Source: Streptomyces macrolidinus (GTDB taxonomy: Bacteria; Actinomycetota; Actinomycetes; Streptomycetales; Streptomycetaceae). Taken from it: a DNA stretch of 64,000 nt. The DNA lies in contig NZ_JAMWMR010000006.1 of assembly GCF_023887685.1 (NCBI RefSeq), positions 1 through 64,000 of the forward strand, read 5' to 3'. The number at the start of each line of letters is the position of its first letter. Within the stretch, counting starts at the first letter, position 1. A program made the position numbers and the translations under genes. Below are positions 20,103-27,583 of this stretch, piece after piece. The notes beneath the pieces are model-generated. The model worked only from the letters and a program-made list of their open reading frames with translations, ran no database searches and was not told the origin of the DNA.

Positions 20103-21101
20103 GTGCATACGTCAAACGGCAGTCAGGGCGGCCAGGGCAGAGGCGTCGGACTGGGGCTCGCCCTGGTGTCGGCGCTGGCCTTCGGTGGATCGGGTGTCGC
20201 GGCCAAGCCGCTGATCCAGGCGGGGCTCGACCCCCTCCATGTGGTGTGGCTACGGGTCGCGGGCGCCGCGCTCGTGATGCTGCCGCTCGCCGTACGCCAC
20301 CGGGCGCTGCTGCGCCGCCGTCCCGCCCTGCTCGTCGGGTTCGGCCTGCTCGCCGTGGCCGGTGTCCAGGCGTGCTACTTCGCCGCGATATCCCGCATCC
20401 CCGTCGGCGTCGCCCTGCTGATCGAATACCTCTCGCCCGCGCTGGTGCTCGGCTGGGTGCGGTTCGTCCAGCGACGGCCCGTGACCCGTGCCGCGGCCAT
20501 CGGCGTGGTGCTCGCCGTGGGCGGCCTGGCCTGTGTCGTCGAGGTGTGGTCGGGCCTGAGCTTCGACGCGCTGGGGCTGCTGCTCGCGCTCGGCGCCGCC
20601 GGCTGCCAGGTCGGCTACTTCGTCCTGTCCGACCAGGGCGGCGACGCGGGCGAGGAGGCGCCGGACCCGCTCGGCGTGATCGCGTACGGCCTGCTCATCG
20701 GCGCCGCCGTCCTCACCGTGGTCTCGCGGCCCTGGACCATGGACTGGCAGGTGCTCACCGACCACGCGCACATGAACGGGATCGCCGTCCCGGCTGTCCT
20801 GCTGCTGTTCTGGATCGTCCTCGTCGCCACGGTCCTCGCGTATGTCACCGGGGTGCTCTCCGTGCGCCGCCTCTCGCCCCAGGTCGCCGTCGTCGTGGCC
20901 TGTCTCGAAGCGGTCATCGCGACCGTCCTCGCCTGGGTCCTGCTCGGCGAGCACCTCTCGCTGCCGCAGATCGTCGGCGGTGCGGTCGTGCTGGTGGGCG
21001 CGTTCATTGCCCAGTCGTCGGCGCCCGCCAAGAACTCCCCGGAGCCGGTGGCGAGCGGCGGCCCGGAAAGGGAGTTGTCGACTCGCGAGACGGCCGCATA
21101 G
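20103..21101 (+). CDS. EamA/RhtA family DMT exporter
   Basis: A 332-aa inner-membrane transporter with ten hydrophobic segments in two EamA halves (first ending near LAVGGLACVVEVW, second near VVLVGAFIAQSS). RhtA-type members export amino acids and similar metabolites. The start GTG 20103 is chosen because CATCAT (20091-20096) lies six bases upstream like a leaderless -10 and no ribosome-binding site exists. The next gene is another EamA transporter, separated by a leader-peptide region. Confidence 0.85.
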   Translation: MHTSNGSQGGQGRGVGLGLALVSALAFGGSGVAAKPLIQAGLDPLHVVWLRVAGAALVMLPLAVRHRALLRRRPALLVGFGLLAVAGVQACYFAAISRIPVGVALLIEYLSPALVLGWVRFVQRRPVTRAAAIGVVLAVGGLACVVEVWSGLSFDALGLLLALGAAGCQVGYFVLSDQGGDAGEEAPDPLGVIAYGLLIGAAVLTVVSRPWTMDWQVLTDHAHMNGIAVPAVLLLFWIVLVATVLAYVTGVLSVRRLSPQVAVVVACLEAVIATVLAWVLLGEHLSLPQIVGGAVVLVGAFIAQSSAPAKNSPEPVASGGPERELSTRETAA

Positions 21102-21104
21102 GGT
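21075..21104 (+). promoter_or_regulatory. Promoter of the leader peptide
   Basis: TTGTCG (21075-21080), an 18-bp spacer, and TAGGGT (21099-21104). The hexamer ends seven bases before ATG 21112, so transcription should start on or next to that ATG. The promoter lies inside the 3' end of the preceding EamA gene. Confidence 0.65.
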
Positions 21105-21111
21105 GCGGACC

Positions 21112-21153
21112 ATGCCCATGAACGCACTCGTTCTTCCCCCTCCGGCCGCCTGA
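21112..21153 (+). CDS. Putative leaderless leader peptide [13 protein letters not shown]
   Basis: A 13-codon frame that would begin at the 5' end of the transcript. Its stop codon TGA (21151-21153) lies in the loop of a hairpin: TCCGGCCGCC and GGCGGGCCTCCGGA flank it (21141-21167). A second perfect hairpin, GCCCGGCC-GAGC-GGCCGGGC, follows at 21174-21193. This layout resembles ribosome-mediated attenuation, with three consecutive prolines as a possible stall site. The regulated gene would be the EamA transporter starting at 21284. Translation of the peptide is inference. Confidence 0.5.
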   Translation: MPMNALVLPPPAA

Positions 21154-21283
21154 GGCGGGCCTCCGGAGTCCATGCCCGGCCGAGCGGCCGGGCGGAACGG
21201 TGCTGCCCGCAGATGAAGTCCGCCGACCCCGACGTCGAACCGGGGTCGCCTTCCGAACTTCTGCACCTCTGCGGAGACAACTC

Positions 21284-22222
21284 ATGTCGCATGCTGCTGG
21301 GAGCCTGCCCGTCGGGCGAGGCCTCCTCTATCTGATCATCGCCGGTGCCGCCTGGGGCACCGCGGGCGCCGCCGCCTCGCTGGTCTACCAGACCAGTGAC
21401 ATGGGGCCGCTCGCCCTCTCCTTCTGGCGCTGTGCCGGTGGACTGCTCCCGCTGCTCGCCGTCCGCCTGCTGCGCCCGCCCGTCCGTACCGCCGTACGGG
21501 AACCGCTCGGCCGCAAGGCGCTGCGGACCGGGGTCACGGGCCTCGCGCTCGCGGTGTTCCAGACCGCCTACTTCGCGGCCGTCGAGGCCACCGGGCTCGC
21601 CGTGGGGACCGTCGTCACACTCGGCGCCGGACCTGTGCTCATCGCGCTCGGTGCCCGGCTGCTGATGGGGGAGCGGCTCGGCCTCGGCGGGGTGAGCGCC
21701 GTCCTCGGGGCGCTCGCCGGGCTCGGGGTCCTCGCGCTCGGCGGCGACGGCGCCACCGTGCGCCCCTGGGGTGTGCTGCTCGCGCTCGTCTCGGCGGCGG
21801 CCTACAGCGTGATGACGCTGTACACCCGGTGGTCGGGACGCGACGGCGGGACCGACGCGTCGGGTACGACGCTGTCGGCGTTCGCGGTCACCAGCCTGTG
21901 CCTGCTGCCGTTCGCCCTGGCGGAGGGGGCGCTGCCGCACACCGTCGAACTCGGCCGGGTCTTCTGGCTCATGGCCTACATCGCGGTCGTTCCGACAGCC
22001 CTGGCCTACGTCCTGTACTTCGCGGGCGCCGCGGTCGTACGGTCGGCCACCGTGTCCGTGATCATGCTGCTGGAGCCGGTCAGCGCGGCGGTGCTCGCCG
22101 TGGTGCTGCTCGGCGAGCACCTGACGGCGGCGACCCTCGGCGGCACCGCGCTGATGCTCGGCTCGGTCGCGGGGCTCGCGCTGGCGGAAGCGCGCGGGGC
22201 ACGGGAGCCGGTCCTCGTCTGA
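21284..22222 (+). CDS. EamA family DMT exporter, possibly leader-controlled
   Basis: A 312-aa ten-helix transporter, second of two adjacent EamA genes but clearly different in sequence from the first. The N-terminal half has [27 protein letters not shown] and the C-terminal half ends in [26 protein letters not shown] eight bases before the ATG is the ribosome-binding site. The 180-bp upstream region holds its own promoter, a 13-aa leader frame and two hairpins, suggesting that export is tuned to a translational cue such as an aminoacyl-tRNA or a ribosome-acting drug. Confidence 0.85.
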   Translation: MSHAAGSLPVGRGLLYLIIAGAAWGTAGAAASLVYQTSDMGPLALSFWRCAGGLLPLLAVRLLRPPVRTAVREPLGRKALRTGVTGLALAVFQTAYFAAVEATGLAVGTVVTLGAGPVLIALGARLLMGERLGLGGVSAVLGALAGLGVLALGGDGATVRPWGVLLALVSAAAYSVMTLYTRWSGRDGGTDASGTTLSAFAVTSLCLLPFALAEGALPHTVELGRVFWLMAYIAVVPTALAYVLYFAGAAVVRSATVSVIMLLEPVSAAVLAVVLLGEHLTAATLGGTALMLGSVAGLALAEARGAREPVLV

Positions 22223-22289
22223 CGTAGCGACCGACGGAGCGACTCGGGGCTGAGTACGGGACGGGCACGGATCGACGCACCCGTCCCGT

Positions 22290-22568
22290 CTCGGCCCTGG
22301 TCCGCCTGTTCCTTCTGCCGTCGCAGCAGATGCTCGCGGGCCCGCGCGTCGAGCGGACCGCCCCGTGCCGCCGGTTCGGCCGCGATCCGCTCCTGGACCT
22401 CCCGGGACTTCTGACCGGCGTACGTGAACTTCGCGCGTACACCGGTCACTTCGAGTCCGAGACCGCGGATGCCGGGCAGTATGCGGCCGTAGGGGTCCTC
22501 GCCCGCTGGGCGGCGAGCCAGAGTTGCCATTCGGCGTCGTCGCGGGGCGTGTCCCAGGGGTGGATCAG
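22290..22568 (-). pseudogene. Remnant of a PaiB-like FMN-binding regulator gene
   Basis: The minus strand encodes two parts of one family protein. From 22568 comes LIHPWDTPRDDAEWQLWLAA, the usual N-terminus, but with CTG where ATG or GTG is expected. At about 22500 the frame shifts and continues directly as EDPYGRILPGIRGLGLEVTG and VRAKFTYAGQKSREVQERIA, the C-terminal end of the same family. About 110 residues between them are missing, so a deletion with frameshift killed the gene. Its old start overlaps the stop of the PNPOx gene (CTGATC), suggesting former translational coupling. The downstream limit is approximate. Confidence 0.75.
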
Positions 22569-23266
22569 CGCGGTCCCTCCGGCAGGTAGTCCGGCAGTTC
22601 GATGCCGGGTGCCAGGTCCGGGTCGGCGAGCGGGGCGCCGTACTGCCTGCGGACCGGGAGCACACCGGCCCAGTGGGGGAGGGACAGGTCCTCGGGCTCG
22701 TCGTTCACGCCGCCCGTGCGCGCCTTGGCGGAGACCTCCGCCAGATCGAGGCGGAGCACCGCGGTGGCGGCCAGTTCCTTCTTGTTCGCGGGGCGGGAGT
22801 CGCGGGAACGGCCCGGCACGACGTGGTCGACGAGCGCGTCCAGGGCCGTCCGCTTCTCCTCGGGGTCGGTGACCTGGTGGGCGATGCCGTGCACCACCAC
22901 GGACCGGTAGTTGATCGAGTGATGGAAGGCCGAGCGGGCCAGGACCAGACCGTCGACATGCGTCACCGTCAGGCACACCGCGAGCCCCGGCTCGGCGCCG
23001 TCCGCCATCCGCAGCGGGCGCGAGCCCGTCGAGCCGTGCACATAGAGCCGCTCGCCGATGCGGCCGTAGAGCGTGGGCAGCACGACCGGTGCGCCGTCGC
23101 GGACGAAGCCGAGGTGGCAGACGTAGCCCTCGTCGAGTATCGCGTGCACCGACTCCCTGTCGTACGACGCCCGTTCCGCGGCGCGGGTGGGGACGGTGCG
23201 GTCGCTCGGCGGATAGACGGCGGACGGTGCTGCCGACTGCTGGCTCCCCTGCATGGCGTTCTCCAT
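22565..23266 (-). CDS. Pyridoxamine 5'-phosphate oxidase family FMN protein
   Basis: A 233-aa split-barrel flavoprotein (YDRESVHAILDEGYVCHLGFV, VLPTLYGRIGERLYVHGSTGSRPLR, INYRSVVVHGIAHQV). This subgroup binds FMN or F420 and is generally of unknown substrate; it is not a classical PdxH. Start ATG 23266 or, with GGAG six bases upstream, ATG 23254. It is divergent from a MocR regulator with only 23 bases between the first possible starts, so that regulator almost certainly controls it. A dead PaiB-like gene follows with overlap. Confidence 0.83.
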   Translation of the reverse strand: MENAMQGSQQSAAPSAVYPPSDRTVPTRAAERASYDRESVHAILDEGYVCHLGFVRDGAPVVLPTLYGRIGERLYVHGSTGSRPLRMADGAEPGLAVCLTVTHVDGLVLARSAFHHSINYRSVVVHGIAHQVTDPEEKRTALDALVDHVVPGRSRDSRPANKKELAATAVLRLDLAEVSAKARTGGVNDEPEDLSLPHWAGVLPVRRQYGAPLADPDLAPGIELPDYLPEGPR

Positions 23267-23282
23267 TGCACTAGTGCATAAT
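23267..23282. promoter_or_regulatory. Divergent control site: 12-bp palindrome plus -10 element
   Basis: TGCACTAGTGCA (23267-23278) is a perfect palindrome and overlaps CATAAT (23277-23282), a good -10 hexamer ending seven bases before the GTG of the MocR gene. The palindrome also abuts the start codon of the PNPOx gene. Binding here would block both genes. Confidence 0.7.
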
Positions 23283-23289
23283 TGGGTTT

Positions 23290-24621
23290 GTGCTAGGAGA
23301 ATATCGGATCAGTGGGCAGCGCGCAGCAGAGATCGCGGCGAGCGTCGAGAGCGCGGTAGGCGACGGGAAGCTGGAACCAGGCCAACTCCTCCCGTCCATG
23401 CGGCAGTTGGCGACGGAACTGGGGGTGAATCCCAACACGGTCGCCGCCGCGTACCGCATCCTGCGCGAACGCGGGGTCATCGAGACCGCCGGGCGCCGGG
23501 GCAGCCGGGTGCGGTCCGCGCCCGCCACGACGGGACGGGACGACCGGCGCGTGGACGTGCCCGAGGGGGTGCGCGACGTCTCCAACGGCAACCCCGACCC
23601 CGCGCTGCTGCCGCCGCTGGCCGCGGTCTTCACGGCGGCAGCGGCCCAGGGCGACGCCGAGCCGGTCCTGTACGGCGATGTCGCCGTGGAACCGGAGTTG
23701 GCGCGGCTCGCGCGGGCCGCCCTGGACGCCGACGGGGTCCCCGAGGGGCCGTCGGCCGTGGTCTCCGGCTCCCTGGACGCCATCGAGCGCGTCCTCACGG
23801 CTCATCTCAAGCCCGGGGACGCGGTCGCCGTCGAGGACCCCGGCTGGGGCAGCACCCTCGACCTCGTCCCCGCGCTCGGACTGCGGATGGTCCCCGTCCG
23901 CGTGGACGACGAAGGACCGCTTCCCGACGACGTACGGGACGCGCTGGCGGCCGGGGCGCGCGCCCTGATCGTCACGGGCCGGGCGCAGAACCCGACCGGT
24001 GCCGCGGTCAGTGCCGCGCGCGCCCGCGCCCTGCGATCCGTGCTCCGCGAGCACCCGGCCACCCTGCTGATCGAGGACGACCACGGCCACGGCATCGTCG
24101 CCGTGCCCCTCCACACCCTCGCGGGGGCCACCCGGCACTGGGCCTTCGTCCGCTCGGTCGCCAAGGGGTACGGGCCCGATCTGCGGCTCGCGGTGCTCAC
24201 CGGCGACACCGTCACCGTCGACCGGGTCCGGGGGCGGCAGCGGCTGGGGCCCGGCTGGGTGAGCCGGATCCTGCAACGGGCCGTGGTGCGGCTGTGGACC
24301 GAGGGCGCGGTGGACGTCGGGGCGGTGGCGGCGGCGTACGACACGCGCCGTGCCGCGCTGATCGACGCGCTCGCCCGGCGCGGGGTCGCGGCCCAGGGGC
24401 GCAGCGGGCTGAACGTGTGGATTCCCGTGCCCGACGAGACCTCGGTGGTCGCGCGGTTGCTGCACGCGGGCTGGGCGGTCGCGCCCGGCGCCCGCTTCCG
24501 GCTGGGCGCGCCGCCCGGCATCCGTATCACCGTCTCGTCGCTGACGGCGGACGAGACGGAACTGCTCGCGGACGCGCTCGCTCATGCTCTCGGCCCGACC
24601 CCGGTCAGGAGGTATGCCTAG
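23290..24621 (+). CDS. MocR-type GntR/aminotransferase transcriptional regulator
   Basis: A 443-aa regulator with an N-terminal GntR winged helix (LLPSMRQLATELGVNPNTVAAAYRILRERGVIE, about residues 33-65) and a C-terminal class I aminotransferase-like domain. In the latter YGDVAVEPELARLAR, SGSLDAIERVLTAHLKPGDAVAVEDPGWG and the lysine region SVAKGYGPDLRLAVLTGD mark the PLP site. MocR proteins such as PdxR sense PLP and control vitamin B6 genes. Its divergent partner is a PNPOx-fold protein, consistent with a B6- or flavin-related circuit. The mRNA is probably leaderless (GTG with -10 seven bases away). Confidence 0.88.
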   Translation: MLGEYRISGQRAAEIAASVESAVGDGKLEPGQLLPSMRQLATELGVNPNTVAAAYRILRERGVIETAGRRGSRVRSAPATTGRDDRRVDVPEGVRDVSNGNPDPALLPPLAAVFTAAAAQGDAEPVLYGDVAVEPELARLARAALDADGVPEGPSAVVSGSLDAIERVLTAHLKPGDAVAVEDPGWGSTLDLVPALGLRMVPVRVDDEGPLPDDVRDALAAGARALIVTGRAQNPTGAAVSAARARALRSVLREHPATLLIEDDHGHGIVAVPLHTLAGATRHWAFVRSVAKGYGPDLRLAVLTGDTVTVDRVRGRQRLGPGWVSRILQRAVVRLWTEGAVDVGAVAAAYDTRRAALIDALARRGVAAQGRSGLNVWIPVPDETSVVARLLHAGWAVAPGARFRLGAPPGIRITVSSLTADETELLADALAHALGPTPVRRYA

Positions 24622-24649
24622 CGCGGACGAGCGCGGACGAGCGCAGGGG

Positions 24650-25144
24650 TCAGACGAGCTTGATCGTGTCCCCGTCGACCGCGATGTCCGCGGTGGGCAG
24701 CGGCTGGGGCGCGGGCCCCGCCTGCACGCTGCCGTCGGCCACGGAGAACCGGCTCTCGTGACAGGGGCAGGTGATCACGCCGTCCTCGACACTCGTCACG
24801 GCGCAGCCCTGGTGGGTGCACTTGGACGAGAACGCCTTGAACTTCCCCTTGCTCGGCTGTGTCACCACCACCCCCTGGTCGGCGAAGATCTTGCCGCCGC
24901 CCTCGGGGATCTCGGAGGTCTTCGCGAGGTCCGTGCCCCCGGAGCCGGCCGCCCCGCCGTCGTGCTCCCCGGCTTCGGCCGTGCTCTTGTCCGGCGCGTT
25001 GGACGCCTTGGACGCTTTGGTTGACGGGGTGCTGTCCGATTCCCCGCACGCGGTCAGCGCGGCGGCGAGTCCGGTCACACCCACCGCCGCCACGACCGTG
25101 CGACGGGACGGCTCGGAGTCGGACTGGAGCGGTTCGCTGGTCAT
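24650..25144 (-). CDS. Tat-exported Rieske [2Fe-2S] lipoprotein
   Basis: A 164-aa protein. The N-terminus has a twin-arginine signal (SRRTVVAAVGVTGLAAAL) ending in a lipobox LTAC, so it should be exported folded and lipid-anchored. After a Ser/Lys/Gly-rich linker comes a Rieske domain with both cluster-binding motifs, CTHQGC and CPCHESRF. It resembles arsenite-oxidase or ferredoxin-type Rieske proteins rather than QcrA. Its redox partner is not encoded nearby. GGAAGGG lies ten bases before the ATG. The promoter region carries an 8-bp tandem repeat. Confidence 0.87.
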   Translation of the reverse strand: MTSEPLQSDSEPSRRTVVAAVGVTGLAAALTACGESDSTPSTKASKASNAPDKSTAEAGEHDGGAAGSGGTDLAKTSEIPEGGGKIFADQGVVVTQPSKGKFKAFSSKCTHQGCAVTSVEDGVITCPCHESRFSVADGSVQAGPAPQPLPTADIAVDGDTIKLV

Positions 25145-25180
25145 GCGGACGTTCCCTTCCACGGATGGTGCGCTGCTCTG

Positions 25181-25266
25181 TACGGAAGTACGGAAGTACG
25201 GAAGTACGGAAGTACGGAAGTACGGAGGTGCAGGGGGTACAGGGGGTACGGAAGTACGAGGTACGG
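25181..25266. repeat. 8-bp tandem repeat array (TACGGAAG)n
   Basis: Five exact copies of TACGGAAG start at 25181, followed by TACGGAGG and decaying variants (GTACAGGGGG, GTACGGAAGTACGAGGTACGG) up to about 25266. The array lies 37-122 bp upstream of the Rieske start codon and between it and the divergent HipA-like gene. Copy-number change would alter promoter spacing. Confidence 0.9.
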
Positions 25267-25440
25267 AGCAGTGGGCACTGGCTGTTCGAACGGCCCCGAC
25301 ATCTTGACCCGCGGGGGAACGGCCGCCCGCAAGGCGCGCACGGGGCCGGTGCCGAAGGGACCCGAACGCTCCACGATCCCCACCGAGCACGAGCCCACGG
25401 GCGCGTGTCGGCCGTCCAGGTCCTCGCATAGCCTGGCGGA

Positions 25441-26232
25441 ATGCTTACACACGTCACGGCGACCCGGTTCGTCGCGCCGCTGCGCGAGGGGGGTTCGCTG
25501 CCGGGGCTCGTCGAGGGGGACGATCTCGGGGCCTATGTCATGAAGTTCAGGGGGGCGGGGCAAGGGCGCAAGACGCTTGTCGCCGAGGTCGTCTGCGGGG
25601 AACTCGCGCGGCGGCTCGGCCTGCGCGTGCCGAGGCTCGTGACGATCGGGCTCGATCCGGTGCTGGGCCTTGGCGAGCCGGATCAGGAGGTGCAGGAGCT
25701 GCTCAAGGCGAGCGGCGGGCTGAACCTCGGTATGGAGTTCCTCAGCGGGGCGATCGGCTTCGACCCGCTCGCGTTCGAGATCGGCTCCGAGGAGGCCGGG
25801 CGGATCGTCTGGTTCGACGCGCTCGTGGGCAATGTCGACCGCTCCTGGCGCAACCCCAACTTGCTCATGTGGCACGGAGATCTGTGGCTCATCGACCACG
25901 GCGCCACCATGATCTGGCAGCACAACTGGCCCGGCGCCGAGGCTTCCGCCGCCCGCCCCTACGACGCCCGCGACCACGCTCTCGCCCCCTTCGCCCCGGA
26001 TGTCGCGGGCGCCGCCGCCGAGTTGGCGCCGCTGGTCACCGAGGAGCTGCTGACCGAGGTGACCGGTCGGATCCCGGACGAGTGGCTGGCCGGAGAGCCC
26101 GGCTTCGACACGCCGGACGCGCTGCGGCAGGCCTATGCGCGGCCGTTGCTCGCCCGCGCCGCCGTCATCCACGAACGCGTCCAGGGCATCGAGGCCTTTG
26201 AGGCCGAGGCCTTCGAGGGGGAGAAGAAGTGA
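25441..26232 (+). CDS. HipA-like kinase-fold protein
   Basis: A 263-aa protein of the HipA/PI3K-like kinase fold, much shorter than HipA (about 440 aa) and lacking its N-terminal domain. YVMKF provides the ATP-binding Lys. GNVDRSWRNPNLL gives the catalytic Asp 133 and metal-binding Asn 138, and LIDHG supplies the DFG-like Asp 152, so the active site looks complete. The target is unknown; HipA phosphorylates GltX. ATG 25441 with TAGCCT six bases upstream suggests a leaderless mRNA. The stop overlaps the start of the DUF3037 gene, implying a functional pair. Confidence 0.8.
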   Translation: MLTHVTATRFVAPLREGGSLPGLVEGDDLGAYVMKFRGAGQGRKTLVAEVVCGELARRLGLRVPRLVTIGLDPVLGLGEPDQEVQELLKASGGLNLGMEFLSGAIGFDPLAFEIGSEEAGRIVWFDALVGNVDRSWRNPNLLMWHGDLWLIDHGATMIWQHNWPGAEASAARPYDARDHALAPFAPDVAGAAAELAPLVTEELLTEVTGRIPDEWLAGEPGFDTPDALRQAYARPLLARAAVIHERVQGIEAFEAEAFEGEKK

Positions 26233-26612
26233 GCGAGCGGGACGTCTTCGAGTACGCGCTGCTGCGTGTCGTGCCCCGCGTCGAGCGCGGCGAGTGCATC
26301 AACGCGGGCGTACTGGTCTACTGCCGCGCCCGGTCGTTCGTCGCCGCGCGGACGCACCTGGACGAGACGCGGCTGCTCGCGCTCGACCCGGACGCGGACG
26401 TCACCGGTGTACGTGCCGCGCTCCGTGCCGTCGAGGGCGTGTGCGCGGGCGGCGCGGCGGCCGGGCAGGCCGCGTGCGACGACGCCGGGAGGCGCTTTCG
26501 CTGGCTGATCGCGCCCCGCTCGACGGTCGTGCAGCCAGGGCCCGTGCACACCGGGCTGACCGCCGACCCGGCCGCCGAGGCGGAGCGGTTGCTGGAGCTC
26601 CTGGTGAGGTAA
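26229..26612 (+). CDS. DUF3037 family protein
   Basis: A 127-aa protein starting with the family-typical FEYALLRVVPRVERGECINAGVLVYCRARSF. DUF3037 members are repeatedly found directly after HipA-like kinases and have no assigned role. The GTG start overlaps the kinase stop by four bases (GTGA), so the two are made together. It has no helix-turn-helix or membrane segment. It could be the substrate, an inhibitor or an adaptor of the kinase. Confidence 0.82.
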   Translation: MSERDVFEYALLRVVPRVERGECINAGVLVYCRARSFVAARTHLDETRLLALDPDADVTGVRAALRAVEGVCAGGAAAGQAACDDAGRRFRWLIAPRSTVVQPGPVHTGLTADPAAEAERLLELLVR

Positions 26613-26637
26613 TGGATCACACGCACCCGGTGGGCCG

Positions 26638-26698
26638 TTGACACCGGGTGCCAGGGCTTCTAGCGTCACGTCTACTGAAGGTACTAAGCGGTCGCTCA
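26638..26698 (+). promoter_or_regulatory. Consensus promoter and TetR-like operator of the SDR operon
   Basis: TTGACA (26638-26643), exactly 17 bp, TAGCGT (26661-26666). About 20 bases further, just after the expected transcription start, TAAGCG-GT-CGCTCA (26685-26698) is a near-perfect inverted repeat of the type bound by TetR-family fatty-acid regulators. No TetR gene is adjacent, so the regulator would act from elsewhere. Confidence 0.7.
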
Positions 26699-26772
26699 CC
26701 CGTGGGCGTATCGCGCGGGACCGCAGATCCCCGAAGGTGTTCCAGGCTTTCCAAGGGCGAGGAGAACCAGCT

Positions 26773-27534
26773 ATGTCCACCACTGAGCAGCGCGTGGCCG
26801 TCGTCACCGGCGCAGCGCGCGGCATCGGCGCCGCCACCGCCGTACGACTGGCCGCCGAGGGTCGGGCCGTCGCGGTCATCGACCTCGACGAGACCGCGTG
26901 CAAGGACACCGTCAAGAAGATCACCGACGCCGGGGGCAAGGCCATCGCCGTCGGCTGCGACGTCTCCGACGAGGCGCAGGTCGAGGCGGCCGTGGCGCGG
27001 ATCGCCGAGGAGCTGGGCGCGCCGACGATCCTCGTCAACAACGCGGGCGTGCTCCGCGACAACCTGCTGTTCAAGATGAGCGTCTCCGACTGGGACACGG
27101 TCATGAACGTGCATCTGCGCGGCGCCTTCCTGATGGCGCGCGCGGTGCAGAAGCACATGGTGGACGCGGGCTTCGGCCGTATCGTCAACCTCTCCTCGTC
27201 CTCCGCGCTCGGCAACCGCGGCCAGGTGAACTACTCCGCCGCCAAGGCCGGTCTGCAGGGCTTCACCAAGACCCTGGCCAAGGAACTCGGCAAGTTCGGC
27301 GTCACCGCCAACGCCGTCGCCCCCGGCTTCATCGCCACCGAGATGACCAAGGCCACCGCCGACCGGGTCGGCATGGGCTTCGAGGACTTCAAGGCCGCCG
27401 CCGCCACCCAGATCCCCGTACAGCGCGTCGGCGAGCCCGACGACATCGCCAACGCGATCGCCTTCTTCACCGGTGACGCCGCCGGATTCGTCTCCGGCCA
27501 GGTGCTGTACGTCGCCGGCGGACCGCTCGACTGA
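26773..27534 (+). CDS. fabG: 3-oxoacyl-ACP reductase-like short-chain dehydrogenase
   Basis: A 253-aa classical SDR. TGAARGIG binds NADP(H), NNAG stabilises the sheet, and the catalytic Ser-Tyr-Lys are in NLSSSSALG and YSAAKAGLQG. It closely resembles FabG proteins, but has an inserted helix near VGMGFEDFKAAAATQIP, as in acyl-CoA-type reductases. GGAG eight bases before the ATG. It is followed by a second SDR 49 bases downstream, probably in the same operon, which may serve fatty-acid or polyketide reduction. Confidence 0.87.
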   Translation: MSTTEQRVAVVTGAARGIGAATAVRLAAEGRAVAVIDLDETACKDTVKKITDAGGKAIAVGCDVSDEAQVEAAVARIAEELGAPTILVNNAGVLRDNLLFKMSVSDWDTVMNVHLRGAFLMARAVQKHMVDAGFGRIVNLSSSSALGNRGQVNYSAAKAGLQGFTKTLAKELGKFGVTANAVAPGFIATEMTKATADRVGMGFEDFKAAAATQIPVQRVGEPDDIANAIAFFTGDAAGFVSGQVLYVAGGPLD

Positions 27535-27583
27535 GGCCGGCGGAACCGACCGAGGCCAGAAGAACCCAGAGGAACACGGACAC

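Noticed and set aside
22330..23281. Plus-strand frames opposite the PNPOx gene
   Set aside because: They are antisense to a conserved flavoprotein and have no homologous motif; the minus strand carries recognisable sequence throughout.
25181..25266. Tandem repeat as a CRISPR array
   Set aside because: Units are 8 bp, contiguous and without spacers, and no cas genes are present.
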